Source: Todiramphus chloris collaris
Lineage: Eukaryota > Chordata > Aves > Coraciiformes > Alcedinidae
DNA length: 64,000 nucleotides
Reading direction: 5' to 3'
NCBI GenBank assembly: GCA_025345505.1
Contig: JANVCC010000062.1
Location: forward strand, 13,483,192-13,547,191
Every line of letters starts with the position of its first letter. Positions within the stretch are counted from its first letter, which is position 1. Below are positions 40,966 through 53,500 of this stretch, piece after piece. Position numbers and translations under genes: made by a program. The notes below the pieces were generated by a model that did not search any database, was not told the origin of the DNA, and saw only the letters and a program-made list of their open reading frames with translations.

Positions 40966-43507
40966 CACAACAGACCAGATTCCCTTTTTGTGGTGGTCAT
41001 GTGTATTTGTGGCTACCGTGATTCTATAGCTGACTGTTTAAGTAGGAATTAAGTTTTCTCACTTCAGTGATTTGTTTCCATATTTATAAAACTGCTTTGA
41101 GCAAACAAGGTTCATAAACATTTTTGAACTAAAAGGATACCAAGGATTGCAAAGGAAACTCAACAATCATTCCTCTTCCAAATATGGTCCTAATGCTGTC
41201 ATCTTCCCCCTTATAGCTAAACAACCTGTCATCACAAATCCCAAACTAGCTGCATATATATACACCCATGTACGCAGACATACCCTTGTACATGCAGTAG
41301 TTACAGTTTCAGATGCAAGAACTTTTTATATTTTACAGATCATTAGGAAGAAAATTATTTCCCTCTCACTCATTAGTTTTCATGCATGTTAAGGGAAGCC
41401 CCATTATTTCTATTCTCTTACACTTTTCCTACCTTTTTTTCCTTCTGTTCCTGCTTCTCATGGCCACCACATGTGTTAAACTTGGGTGGGACAGTTGGGA
41501 ACTCTGCTGCCCAGGCCTTATACATCTCAGCCATCCGCTCCATCTCTGCTTCATCTCAGCTGTGCTTTACATTTCTTTAGCTAGCCAGTAAGTTAACCTT
41601 CAGGCATTTCCTGGATGCCTGCAGAACTTTTACTCTTGAATGTATTTATTTTCTGATTAGTAGATGTTTCTTTGTCACTTTCTCCTATGAAGCTACATTT
41701 TTGCTGTGTTCAGAAGGCTGTGATTATTTAATGGATGAATAAAAACAAGCAAAAGCAAACAGATTAGAATGTGAATGATGCAAAATATACTCGAATACAT
41801 TAGGTAAAATCCTGCCTACCACAGTAAGGCTGTTTAGTTGTGGGATAATTGACCAGTTTACCTCCCTAGGTAGTATGAACCTGATGAGGCTCCCCTACAT
41901 GGACACTCGGATGTCCCCTTTCTTACAATAACAGAGCCAGCTCCCACTCCCTCTTTGACTGCTTCATAGCATTCTGGCTCTCAGTGTCCCCTAGCAGAAT
42001 CAGTCAATGCTGCCTGCATGTGTGAAGATGAAGTGGGTGAGTTGCTGGGCTGATCTGTGGTTCAGATATGCTGCTCTGTAGAAAGCTCTTTTCAGGTGAC
42101 TGTAGCTGTAAGCTGGAGCAACCTGTCAAATTTGTGCTGAGCTCTGCACCACACTCAGGCCTTGCCCAGCTGGGCTGCACTAACAACAAAGTCCCCGGTT
42201 TAGATGCAGCCTAAGCTCCAAGGAGGTGCCATACTTCCTTGAAGACTGCATGTCATCTATCTCTATGGTGATCTGTAGAAATTAATATTACCAACAACTG
42301 GGATTACTGGAAGCTTGTCAGGTGTAGAGACTTTTGATTGATTATTAAAATCTGAACCGGACTTATTGCAGTGCAGTGATATTTTGTCCTCCTCTCTTAC
42401 AGTAACTGCACATCTTTCTTCTATCACTGTAAGAAAATATTTTAAACTCTAATTTTTGGGATATAGATTTTTTTTTCTAGATTTACCGAATGGGGCCTGC
42501 AGTGCTTGCCTTGACACATTTCATCAGCATTTTTTATGTTCTATCAGCTTGCTTTCTACTAGCTGTGTACCACACCCTTTCCTTTCAGAGACATCAAGAT
42601 TGTTCCCCTGCCTCACTTCAAGACCCAAATGACTCTACAAAATTAATGCATGATGTCACCTATGGGTAGAAAGAAGCCATTATGTCCCTCATCACTATAT
42701 TAATAATTGAATTATTCAGCTCACTCTCAACCTTCATACAAATATATCACATTTTATAAAATTCCTGTCAGTTGATATTTTTAGTGGATGAGAGTCAGCC
42801 AGCAAAATAAACATTTCCATTCCATAGTATGAGATAGAAAGTAGGAAAATATGTTTGATTCCTCATATTCATTTCAGTTGTCCAAGTATTTTTTCTCAGA
42901 GTTTGTGTCTAGTCTTTGCCTGTGCATCCCTATTTCTGTAAATCCTAGAACAGATCACTTTGGTTCCATGCTGTGCAATACCGAGTGAAAGCATCAGCCC
43001 CTAAACTGACAAACCAGTAACTTTCCTCTCTCTCAGACTGCAAAATATGCAGAAGTATATATTTATCTATGTGTATTTTTTAACTACAACATATTTCTTC
43101 AGGGAACCTGAAATATCTATAATCACAGCAGTGGGCACAGGGCACAGTAAAACAAGAGCACAGATGATTACAGTTTGCACAAAGTGAATGGAAGCTTGTT
43201 TCCCCATAGTGCAGCAGGTAAAGAAAACACATAAAATCTCTTTGTCGAAAAGAGGAAACATTTTTACATAATTGCACCGCTTTTACTTTTACAAAAAACG
43301 CTTGTTTAGTCCATGTTCTTATTTCACTTTGCTTAAAAAAAATCAGGCACAAGAATAGTGAATTGAATGGAAAATAGAAATAAAACTCTTTTCTGCGAAG
43401 AAAACAGTGAAGGAGTAGGAGTCTTTCCGAGACACTGATCAGGCTGCCACCTTAGTCTTCACTCCTGCTTCAGCATTTACTACCATGCCTCATTTCGTAT
43501 CTCAAAG

Positions 43508-44275
43508 TATGGAAAGGTTGGGAAAGACCTTTAGGATCACTGAGTCCAACCACTAATGCAGTGTTGCCAAGTCCACTAACTAAACCACGTCCCTAAGTGC
43601 TACATTTACATGTCATTTAAGTATCTCCAGGGATGGTGACGCCACCATTTTCTTGAGCAGCCTGTTCCAGGGCTTTACAACCCTTTCTGTGAAGGAATTT
43701 TTCCTAATATCCAACCTAATATACCTTCTCTGGTGCAACTTGAGGCCATTTCCTCTTGTCCTACCACTTGTTACTTGGGAAAAGAGACTGACCTCCGCCT
43801 CACTACAGCCTCCTCACCACAATCGTCTTCCAGGGAGTTTTAGAGAGCAACAAGGTCTCCCTTGGCCCTCCTTTTTTATAGGCTAAATAATTCCAGTTCC
43901 CTCAGCTGCTCCCTGAAAGACTTTTACTGTAGACCCCTCATCACCTTTGTTGTCCTTCTTTGGACATTCTCCAGCAACTCAATGTCTTTCTTGTAGTGAG
44001 GGACCCAAAACTGAACCCAGTATTCGAGGTGCAGCCTCATCAGTGCTGAATACAGGGCGACAATCACATCCCTAGTCCTGCTGGCTACACTTTTTCTGAT
44101 CCAGGACAGGATGCCGTTGGCCTTCTTGGCCACCTGGGCACACTGCTGGCTCATGTTCAGACCAACACCCCAGGTTCTTTTCTGCTGGGCAGCTTGCCAG
44201 ACACTCTGCCCCAAAGGCTGTGGCATTGCATGGGGTCGTTGTGATCCAAGTGCAGGACCCAGCACTTTTTTTCAT
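43508..44275 (-). mobile_element. CR1 LINE, 5'-truncated, antisense
   Basis: The reverse complement carries the end of CR1 ORF2 (reverse transcriptase C-terminus) and the 3' flank. The minus-strand frame 44,265-43,924 contains [19 protein letters not shown] and the [19 protein letters not shown] block, which are CR1 hallmarks. The frame then breaks into stops. The plus strand shows the usual antisense phrases, such as CTCCAGGGATGG and GCAGCCTGTTCCAG. The 3' terminal octamer repeat is not recognisable, and the 5' end is truncated as in most CR1 copies. Non-functional. Confidence 0.93.
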
Positions 44276-47200
44276 GAAAAATCTCTGAATATTACCTTTA
44301 AGTTCTATTTTTTTCAAGTGCTTTGAGATAGTCTCTGACGGATGACTAATATATGAATTGCAGAGAGTAAGCTTTATAGATTTCGTTTAGCCTAATGTAT
44401 AAATTTATATCTGATTTTTAAGTTCACTGCAGGTAAACATCTCTTTGCCAACTCTAAGAAAATCAGCTGTAATTCTATCTGTATGACACACAGATAAATC
44501 TGATACACTAAAAATGAAAATATTATAACTACTGTTAAAATTCCCTGTATTGCAGCTAAGTAGTCTGGTGGGGTTTGTATTTATATATATTCTGATTAAC
44601 GGAAACTTAAATATTTAGATTTCAGTCATCTTTTTAATTTCATGTTCCCTCTGTTGTAATTCCTGACCTCTGACTGAGAGACAATTTTTGATCCTTCCTC
44701 AGCCTGGGCTGGGAGACAGCACTAAAATTCATGTAGCTACCAAAAATGTCCTTCTCTCTTCATCTGCAGAAGCTTACTGCCTAATCCCAGAGAATTAATA
44801 AATCACATAAAATGGACAGTTAAGGAACTCCTGGACAATTCAGGAAGCACTGTCAGCCTTTCCCTCTGCCCATGGGCTCCCTACTGATGTCTGCTCCAGT
44901 GGCCTACCTCAAGACTCTCACCAGATGTGACCAGCTGGGTTTCACACACAGGGCAGTGGTGACACAGAGAGCCCATTCATCCCGCTGCAGAGTGCATGGG
45001 CAACTCTAACCTCCCAGGCGGGATCTCCAAGAAGCTCAGAGCCCCATCTGGTAGCCATTCGGATGATGTGAATCCAACTAGTATTTGAAATGACTTCCTC
45101 CTTCTTTCACTATGCCCCATTGTTGTGATGAGACATCATGACTGATGTGAACCCCCGAGCTTATTTCATGTTGTAGCATTAGCAGCAAACAGTTTTATGA
45201 ACTTCTTCCAGCTTTCTCACTTGAAGGATGCTTGAATGTGGAAGCTGTCATTTTTTATCAAAAGTTTAGGTAAATGCATAGATGGATAGGTTTAAGCGTC
45301 TGTAACATAATTTATTTCAAAAATATTGAGGAAAGCAACATGCTAATTATTTACCACTTTGGTGGTAAATCATCACTGCATATAGCTAGCAGTGAAAGGC
45401 ATCTAAATTATAGTTCTATCCTGGTGTTTGATGGAGTATACCAGAAGAAATATTTCCATCACTGGGCAGTAGTATTCTTCATCTTTCATTTTACAAGTCG
45501 ATACTGTGTTATAGAATACAATAAATGGGAGGAACTCAGAAGATTTTCTGGATACTTCTCTTACTGTTGCTTCCTGTAAAGTATGTTATGTTTAATAGTT
45601 TTTAAGCTTACTCATGTAATGCCACGTTCCTCCAAATTCTAATCAAGTTGTCAATCAGATTACTTTGGAAGTAGGTTTGAAAACAGGAAAAAGTATGATA
45701 TAATCGGAAGAGAAATGAGTCATATTTGTGACCCTAAGGTATAGACAGACCTAGTGCATGCCACTGAACACTCATTGATCTTAGTTTGCTGGCCAGTTGT
45801 AAAAACGCATCTCTTGGTACATCTGGAGTCTTACAGCTGTGTGCACAAAAGTATTACATCAGCCTAAGTTGGTTGTGAAACCAAAGGGTGAGATTTTAAA
45901 CTAAAAATGTTAACTAAAGATTCACTAGAGTGACTTGGTTAAAAAATTAGATTTTGTAAATACAGAGAAAATTACAGTTGTCCTATGTGAAGCTTGAGAA
46001 AAAAAATGCCTTCTTTAAAAAGATGAAGTGAGGAACAGAAATTAAGTTTTCCCAATTCAGGAATTTTCTACCTGAGACCTTGCATCTCAACACAGGAAAA
46101 TCTTCAGAGCTATAGGTCCATTATGGTAATAGTAGTCTCCTTACAGACAAAGAAAGCCTTAGTCTACCTGCATACGTGCCAAGAAAAATTCCTGAAATGT
46201 GTAACTTGAAGTCAGAGCTGTCGCCACCGAGTTTCTTTGGGAAAATACCTGGCTTGATTTCATTCCCTGAACACAAGCTTCACAAGTATGCTTTTCACCA
46301 CAAGCCACAGCTGTTATCAGACACAGTTCAGGTATATTTCAGTGCAGCAGAAATCCATTAAAGGGTGTTCAAGGTTTACATCAAAATTAATGTAAAAGCT
46401 CTTAGGATGATACTCCAATATAACCAACTCCTACCTCTATTTTGATGTCAAATTTCATTACTTCAACCCCATCCTAAACCCTAAACTGTACACAGCTTCC
46501 CATGGTGCCTCAGTAGAATATTTATCACATATGAAACACTTGCATATTAAAGACCTAAGAGCCAGGAATTAGAACCAGTTGGCTCTTAGAGTGTTTCAGC
46601 CCACTCTGCTGAACTGCTGTAAAACTTCATGTACACCTAAACCCTGCTACACTTCATCACTGCTGGTGCACTTAGTAATAGGCCACCAGAATCTTCAGGT
46701 GCAGTGCCAGCATCATTTACACTAACCTAAGCTCAGGAGCACTGCCAAAAGGGAGGATCCCTCTCTGCCCCAAGGTGTGCGTTTCCACAGCCTCCCTCAG
46801 GCTTGACACTGGCATTTGAACAGCCAGGAAATAGGCCAGATGACAAAATTGATCCGTCAAAAAACGACATCACCAGAAGAAAATAATCCATCTCAGAAAA
46901 GTGGGGTGGGGTAGAACCCTTTATTTAAAAATGGAGATCATTTTAGCACAGGCTCGACCTTAGTGAATAATCACTTAAAAAGCTGCCTGCTTTTAAGCAG
47001 AAGGTCTCCATATTGAACATGTGTGCTGTCTACTTACTTCAGGAATGGATGGACAACTACAGTGCAGAACATGCTATACAATAACTATTTTTAAGCTAGT
47101 TGGGTGCCAGAAATTTACATGAGGAAGAGTATTCTCATTTGAAAGAGGATTTAAGATTTTAATTCAGATGGTCAAAGCTAATTATTGTTTTCTTCTGGCC

Positions 47201-50200
47201 ACTGAAGCCTCCTACCAATGAGCAATGGCATTTGAGTAGATTCTTATGTTGAGAATATTGTTGCAACATTTTATATAAAAGGTACTGCCTAGAGAGCTTT
47301 TTAACTGTAAATAAAAAAGCATTATGCAGGGACCTATAAAAGCATAATTCATAGGATAAATATTTCATTTGGGCTAATGCAAAAAATAATCTGCTGTATT
47401 AGGTCATAAATGAAAATGAATATATAGCCTCTTGTCTCCAACTATTCCCATCACTAGAATATGAGATACTTTGGCAGAGACCTATGCAAAGAATAATCTC
47501 TCCTCAAAAAAGGTCAAGACAGTGATAGTGGGAATCTTACAAGCCAACAGTGGGAATAGACTCATCAGTATTTGTGTGGGCATGCACAAAGTCTGTCTGT
47601 GCTAAGCTTGGCTGAAGCCACTGCTATGAGTCACTCACAAATTTAAACAAAAAGCATTGTGGAAGATTAAACAGAGAGTGAATAAGGAGTTTGCAGCCTT
47701 CACCACATGTAGTTAAGATCCTGTTCATTTTACTACAGATTCACAAAGCGAACAAAACAAGGGAGAGCTTAACAAGTGTTGAAGACAAGGGTCTTCAGTG
47801 TTCAAGGTTTTTCCTCATTCTCCCTTCTACTCCCAGAGGCAGTTTGAAGGCATTTAAAATAATTTGTTTAAAATGTACTTTAAATAAGTGTTTTCTCATC
47901 AGAAATTCTCTTCACATTTCAGTGCAGCTAGCTGAGCTATGTTGGCGTAGTAGAGATCAAAATTTCAGATGAGTTGTTTTGAACACTTATTGACAAATAT
48001 TTTGAAAATGTCTCTTGTCATATTTCTTTCTGACTGAGGAAAGCAAAGAATTTTGAGAAGGGATCTCTTCATATTTGTAGGTGGAAAGACAGTAAGACGG
48101 GGCATTTCTGACAGTTTTACATAAAACAAACAGGTAGAAAGCAATATCCTAAAAGATCCAGGTAGAAAGCATTATTCTACCAGTAAGCAGTGGTAGTTTC
48201 TGAAGGGTGTATAAACAAAGGGACTTATTCTGCACCACACCTGCTCAGGTTTTATAGATCTCTGTTGCTCAAGGCCTGAATATTCATTTTTCAGAAACAC
48301 AGGCTTTCTAGGTATCTTTTTAAAATAAACCCTGGTTTAGATGCTATGAAAAGAATCCTATCTTCTTTGCCTTTTAGGTGACTATGTAGTTAAGTTTGTA
48401 CTTAGACTGTGGATATGTTTGCCAGCTGCCCCTCTGGAAGTAACGAATGCAGGAGATTGTTCCATTACCTTTTAAATGAAATTACATACTAGTTAGCTGA
48501 GATGTGACACCGCCACTGTACTGCAGCACATAATTCAATCCCATTCCATTTTTCTCATCTTTGTGTGCCACTCGTAAAATCCAGATGTACTGCCAAGCTC
48601 TTCAAACACATTTCCAGCAGCAACATGAGCTGAACAAGAGCCTCTCATTCCTTGACAGACTCCTCAGGCAGCTGCGTGGGTGGCTTTGGAGTTTCTTTGT
48701 GGTCTTTCATGTGGTTGAGTTGCTGATGGGCTGTTTTGTCTGCTTTGCCCTCCTGGGTATCAGCTCCCTTTGATTTTGAGGAATTTACACATCTTTATCC
48801 ATCTGAGAATACAGTTCTGTGTGATACTCTTCTGAATTATGCAAAAATGTACTTCTTCATAGAAAACTGTATCTTCTATATCCATGAGCTGGATTACAGA
48901 TAGCTTGCATGAAACCTCAAGAAGTGACATTGAAGATTGGAGTTCAATTATTTATTTATCTGTTTATTACAAAGGCCATCCTTAAAAAGCACAACCTGAT
49001 TATAGTTTATGGAATATCAATAAAGAAGCAAAAAATAAAAGTTAAGTGTTTCCTTGCAAAATTTCTCAAGCTAAATTTTCTGACTGCTGCATCCCAGGAA
49101 ATCACATGTGTAAATTACAGTTGCACAGAAGCAGTGACACCAAATTGTGTTTTTAAGGATACTCCCAAATATTTAAAGACCTGACAAAATGTTCACATTC
49201 CTCTTGCTTTTCCTTCTCTTGGATTGGCTGCAACTCCTGTCTCTGCTTCCCGGAGGTTAAAGGTACTGCTGGTTTCTACCTGTTTGCAAAATGGTACCAC
49301 AGGTAATCACATTAGCTCTTGTATTTGCTTGAAGGAAAAAAAAAAAGGGTATTGTATTTCCCTACCCATAATAGGTAACGCACGGTTAAACTATGTAGTT
49401 AATATGCTAATGAAGATTTTAAACATAGTTAAGATTAGTCCTAAACTCCTGAAAATCTTTACTTTGAACTGCTAACGTATGACAAACTGTTAGATGTTAA
49501 TCTTTTGAGTGTTGTTACCCCTGATAGCCTGTTACCACTCCTTACTGAGCTGCGGACACTGTTTTTCCCTTAGGGTGACTGTTTGTTAAAGAGAACCTTT
49601 ATCGCAGGAGGGCTCCTGACATAATGTTTACTGTATAGCAAGAACAAATAAGTGCTCATGGCATCTGCAGATAAATACAGAGAATGTGAACAGTGATGAC
49701 AGAAGGAGAATATGATATTTATGATAGTTCAGCTAATTATCGTGATTATATTAGAGACAGATGGGATAAACTGCAGCTAGTCATTTTTTTGACTCTGAGT
49801 TATTTTAGTTCAAATGATCCTCTAAGGGAAATGGAAGAAGCCTGTAGACTGAAAAAAGCACGCTGCTGTGGTAAGTAGGATGGTTTCATAAATCTTTTTA
49901 CCACTGTCTAACTCATAGGCTACATTAGTCTAAATCTTTATGATCCAGGGATACAGGGAGCTCCCTGGCAATACAAACGGTAGCATTAAGCTAGAGAATA
50001 TGTTTGTTTCTCCCTGATAGACTTGCTCTTGTCTACCAGCAAAATTTTTTTTTTTGAGATCTGTTGAAATTATGATCCCATAAAGTGGTTTATATTCCAA
50101 GTATAACTTTTTGACTTGATGTTTAAAAAAAAAAAAAAAAAGACAAACTCACAGTGAATTAAGAAGTCCTGATGAACTGAATATGTAAATATGCACTTAA

Positions 50201-50571
50201 CACAGCTCTGTCATAATAATGATACTCTCAGAGGTAGTTTTGCCCAACCATTACATATATAAACTGTGATTTCTTGTTAAGGTTGCAGCAAAAAAGGCGG
50301 GTTGCAGGGTTGCTTTGATACAGCAGTGAAACCAAGGCTTAGCCTCCCCATGCTAGTTCTGCCTTCTGACCACATCTATCTACCAAATCTATCAGTAAGA
50401 ACTGCTGAGCTGAGCATGGCTATTACACCCGGCTGCTTGGTATGCATGGTCTCTTTCCCTTTAATGGAACAATGAAGAAACCAGGGAGGAAAACAGGTGT
50501 CCAGAACTCGTGTCTCTGAGTGAAAGTGCCTCTCAGTGTTTCCTCTGATAAATAAATAATTTTCTACTCTG
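44276..50571. other. Gene-poor, mostly AT-rich region with an isolated open frame ending at a splice donor
   Basis: No known gene recognised. The stretch at about 44,690-45,060 is slightly more GC-rich. At 49,693-49,878 a plus-strand open frame of 61 codons includes GEYDIYDSSANYRDY and runs into a consensus donor (GTG/GTAAGTAGG at about 49,870). No family match was seen, so it is not called a gene. T/A runs lie near 50,046-50,058 and 50,125-50,141. Confidence 0.6.
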
Positions 50572-50591
50572 CCCCCCCCCCCCCCCCCCCC
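50572..50591 (+). repeat. C20 homopolymer
   Basis: Twenty consecutive C on the plus strand (G run on the minus strand), able to form a quadruplex or i-motif. It is likely length-variable and a weak point for base-calling. Confidence 0.9.
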
Positions 50592-53500
50592 TTGTTAAAG
50601 GGAGGTACCTTGAGCCACTTCATGGGACTAAAACAGGCCAGGTGTGGTTGAGAGTAACAGATGCATCAGCTGCTGTGTGTTGGAAAAATAAAAGGAATTA
50701 GTAGAAATATTATACTGTAGTAGTTCTGTCAGTATTGATGATAGTTTCTCTATCTAACAGAGGGACTGTAAGGAGAACACTTTTTCAGTAATGGTGCATC
50801 TGCAATTGGATTTGGATCTCTCAAATTATGGCTTTATGTGATGTTCAGACACACCATCTGAGTCTGCATTTTCCAATTTATTTTGGTGTTTTTTCAGGCA
50901 GATGTTATAAATTAGCTATAAAAATATTAAAGGCAGGCAAAAAATCCCTTCTGTTAGTTTTGAATGTGATGTGGAATCCACACAGACTTGCTCACAGAGC
51001 CACTGAAACTGATATGACTCAGCGAAGATCCTGAAGTGACTTGAAATGATTTTCTGCTGCCATTTGCCCACTTCTCGGCATGCAGCATCAGCCACACATC
51101 TTATTAGCTTCCCAGAAATCTGTGAAGTGTTGAGCTCTGATGCTTTCCCTCAGCCACAGAGAGACATGAGTACTTTAACCATTAGTCTCCTTTAGCGCAG
51201 CCAAATAAATACTGTCTAGTGAATGTAACAGGAAACTTGTCAATAAAGAGTTGCAGCACCATGGTAGTTACAGTTTAGAAGTAATATGATGTTTATAAAG
51301 TAACTTAAAGGTAGCCAAGATTTTGTTCCATCTTTTAAATAAACTTGATTCAGTTACCTAGTAATTCACCAACGAGTTACGAAGCATTGCTTATTGAATG
51401 CATCAAAGATATTCTCCAGTTATGGTAAAACATGCACACTATTTTAATCAATATTGGAAGTAGTTCTTGAGAGGATTTTAACTGTATCTGCTGACTGATA
51501 AATGTACATGAATAATGCACACAGATGCCTATGCTTTTATTGCTCTGTTACCTTTCTCTTCCGTAAGCATGGATATAGGTAATACCAAGTAGCTACACAG
51601 TAAGCAGGTTCTTTGCTCCTATTATCCTGCATTGCTTTTATATAAAGGTCTAATAAGCACTGTCCAAATCATGGTCTTCTGTTCAGCAGCTACATCATTG
51701 CGGCCACATCATTAAGCAATTGATTTTGATCTCAGTGGTCAAGTAGCACAAATTTGTTTCCAGCCTTCTACCTTACAGCACATTAAGTGTGTGATGGCTG
51801 ATGGTAATCTGGTACAAACAACTGAATTCCCACCCTCTCTGTCATCATGGTAAATTGCTGGCAGGCTTTCCCAATGGGCTCTTTAAAATAGAAAACGTTC
51901 ACATTTAAAAAAAATATACCTGTTCTTAAGGGAAACGTAGAGTTTGGAACACAGAGACTCCATGAGCATAAAGCTACTATTTGAAAGTACTTTGACTGAC
52001 CATCTGTGTCAGTCCCAGAAGTGTCACAAGAGGTGGACTGGTAGGTGTAAGCAGTTGACCTCATCAGAAACCAAATGCTAGTGGCTATTTATTTGCCTTA
52101 CTTTCAGAGTTATGATCAGGACACAAGTCTCAGCACTTTTTATGGTTGTGGGGTGGAACAACAGAGCTGCTGCTGTGACTGAAGCCCAGTAAGTATCTCT
52201 AAAATGATCTCTTATCTCTAGAAAGTGTCTCTTAAAGCTTAAGTTTTAATAAAGTCAAGACTTTTACATGTGAAGACAAGGTAATTTAAGTTGTTTTTTT
52301 CTAGCATCAAAGGACAGACTATGTTAGGATAGAGAGTCTAGGAGAGTGCTAAGTGCTTTCATCTTTATAATTGAGGCCTTTTGGGTTGGGAGAAATGAAC
52401 CAGTGGTAGTGTGACTTACTAAATGTGGCACCCTCAAGGAAATCAGTCAAATGTATTTATGACACTTCTTCTACATCTGCTTAACAATATGGACACTTTT
52501 CCTTGCTTTCCCATTCTTCAAGTGTGGTAATTATTGAGATTGAAACATGGCTAGGGATGAAGTTTATTAATGTACTTGGAGCAGATTATCCTTTGAGAAA
52601 ATGACAATATTTGAGCTAACGGGCAAGCTTATTATCGTTGCTTGTTACACACCTGGCTAATAGACAAACTGTAAACTATACCAGTGTGGGCTCCTACGTT
52701 CCTTATTGTATGCTGCAGCTCTTGTAAATGACTGGGAAAATACATCTTTAAGGAATTCTGTAACAAAAGTACCTATCCTGCAAGAAGTTGGTCTTGACTA
52801 ACAGGAAGAAATCAACAACTTAACTTTACTGACTGAGTCAAAGAACGGGAATGCGTGTCACAAGGAGCACTTCTGTTAAGCCAGCATTTGCCATATAGCC
52901 CTGTCAATCAGAGGAGATGCATACATCAACTTCTGAACACCTAGAAAGCAAGGAATTAGGCCATGAGAATGGCCCAGAATACCTGTGGTAGGTAGTGTCA
53001 GTGGAGAATCTGAGCTATTTCTGGACCTAATCAAGCTGCTTTGGTGACAGTAGGAGCATAACCCGTGCTTTGGTTATGTGATGGGGAGCATCTGCCCAGC
53101 CCCCTGCTTAACACCTCTGTTGCTATGTCAAGTCCTAAAAAGACCACAAACCCCACAGATTTTGTTTAACAATACCATCTTTTCCATAAGGACTTCCACA
53201 TTTAACTGTGTAAAGCAGCCTCCCTGAACATTACAGGCCATACACATCTCTTAGAAATTCTTGCTGAACACCCAATAAAAGTTGTGGGTTTTAAACATAT
53301 AATTTAACATTCTAAAGGCAGTTGTTGTCATGTAGTCCCAAAATTAAAATGTGCTCTTTTGTAAACTAATTTTTTTTCTCCTTTTTTTTTTTTTTCCTGG
53401 TTTTTGTTTTTTGTTGGGTTTTTTGTTTGTTTGTTTTTGTTTTGTTTTTGTTTTGTTTTGATTTGTTTTCCCCTGGTACTTAGTTTACATCTCTTAGATG

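Larger units (their letters stand above)
33116..43507. other. Gene-poor, mostly AT-rich region
   Basis: About 10 kb without a recognisable exon, RNA gene or young transposon. Two short stretches resemble worn interspersed repeats (about 35,425-35,475 and 40,885-40,965). A/T runs are scattered throughout. It could hold conserved regulatory elements, which cannot be told from one sequence. Confidence 0.6.

Noticed and set aside
43924..44265. 113-codon frame as a host gene
   Set aside because: It is the C-terminal part of CR1 reverse transcriptase, truncated and broken.
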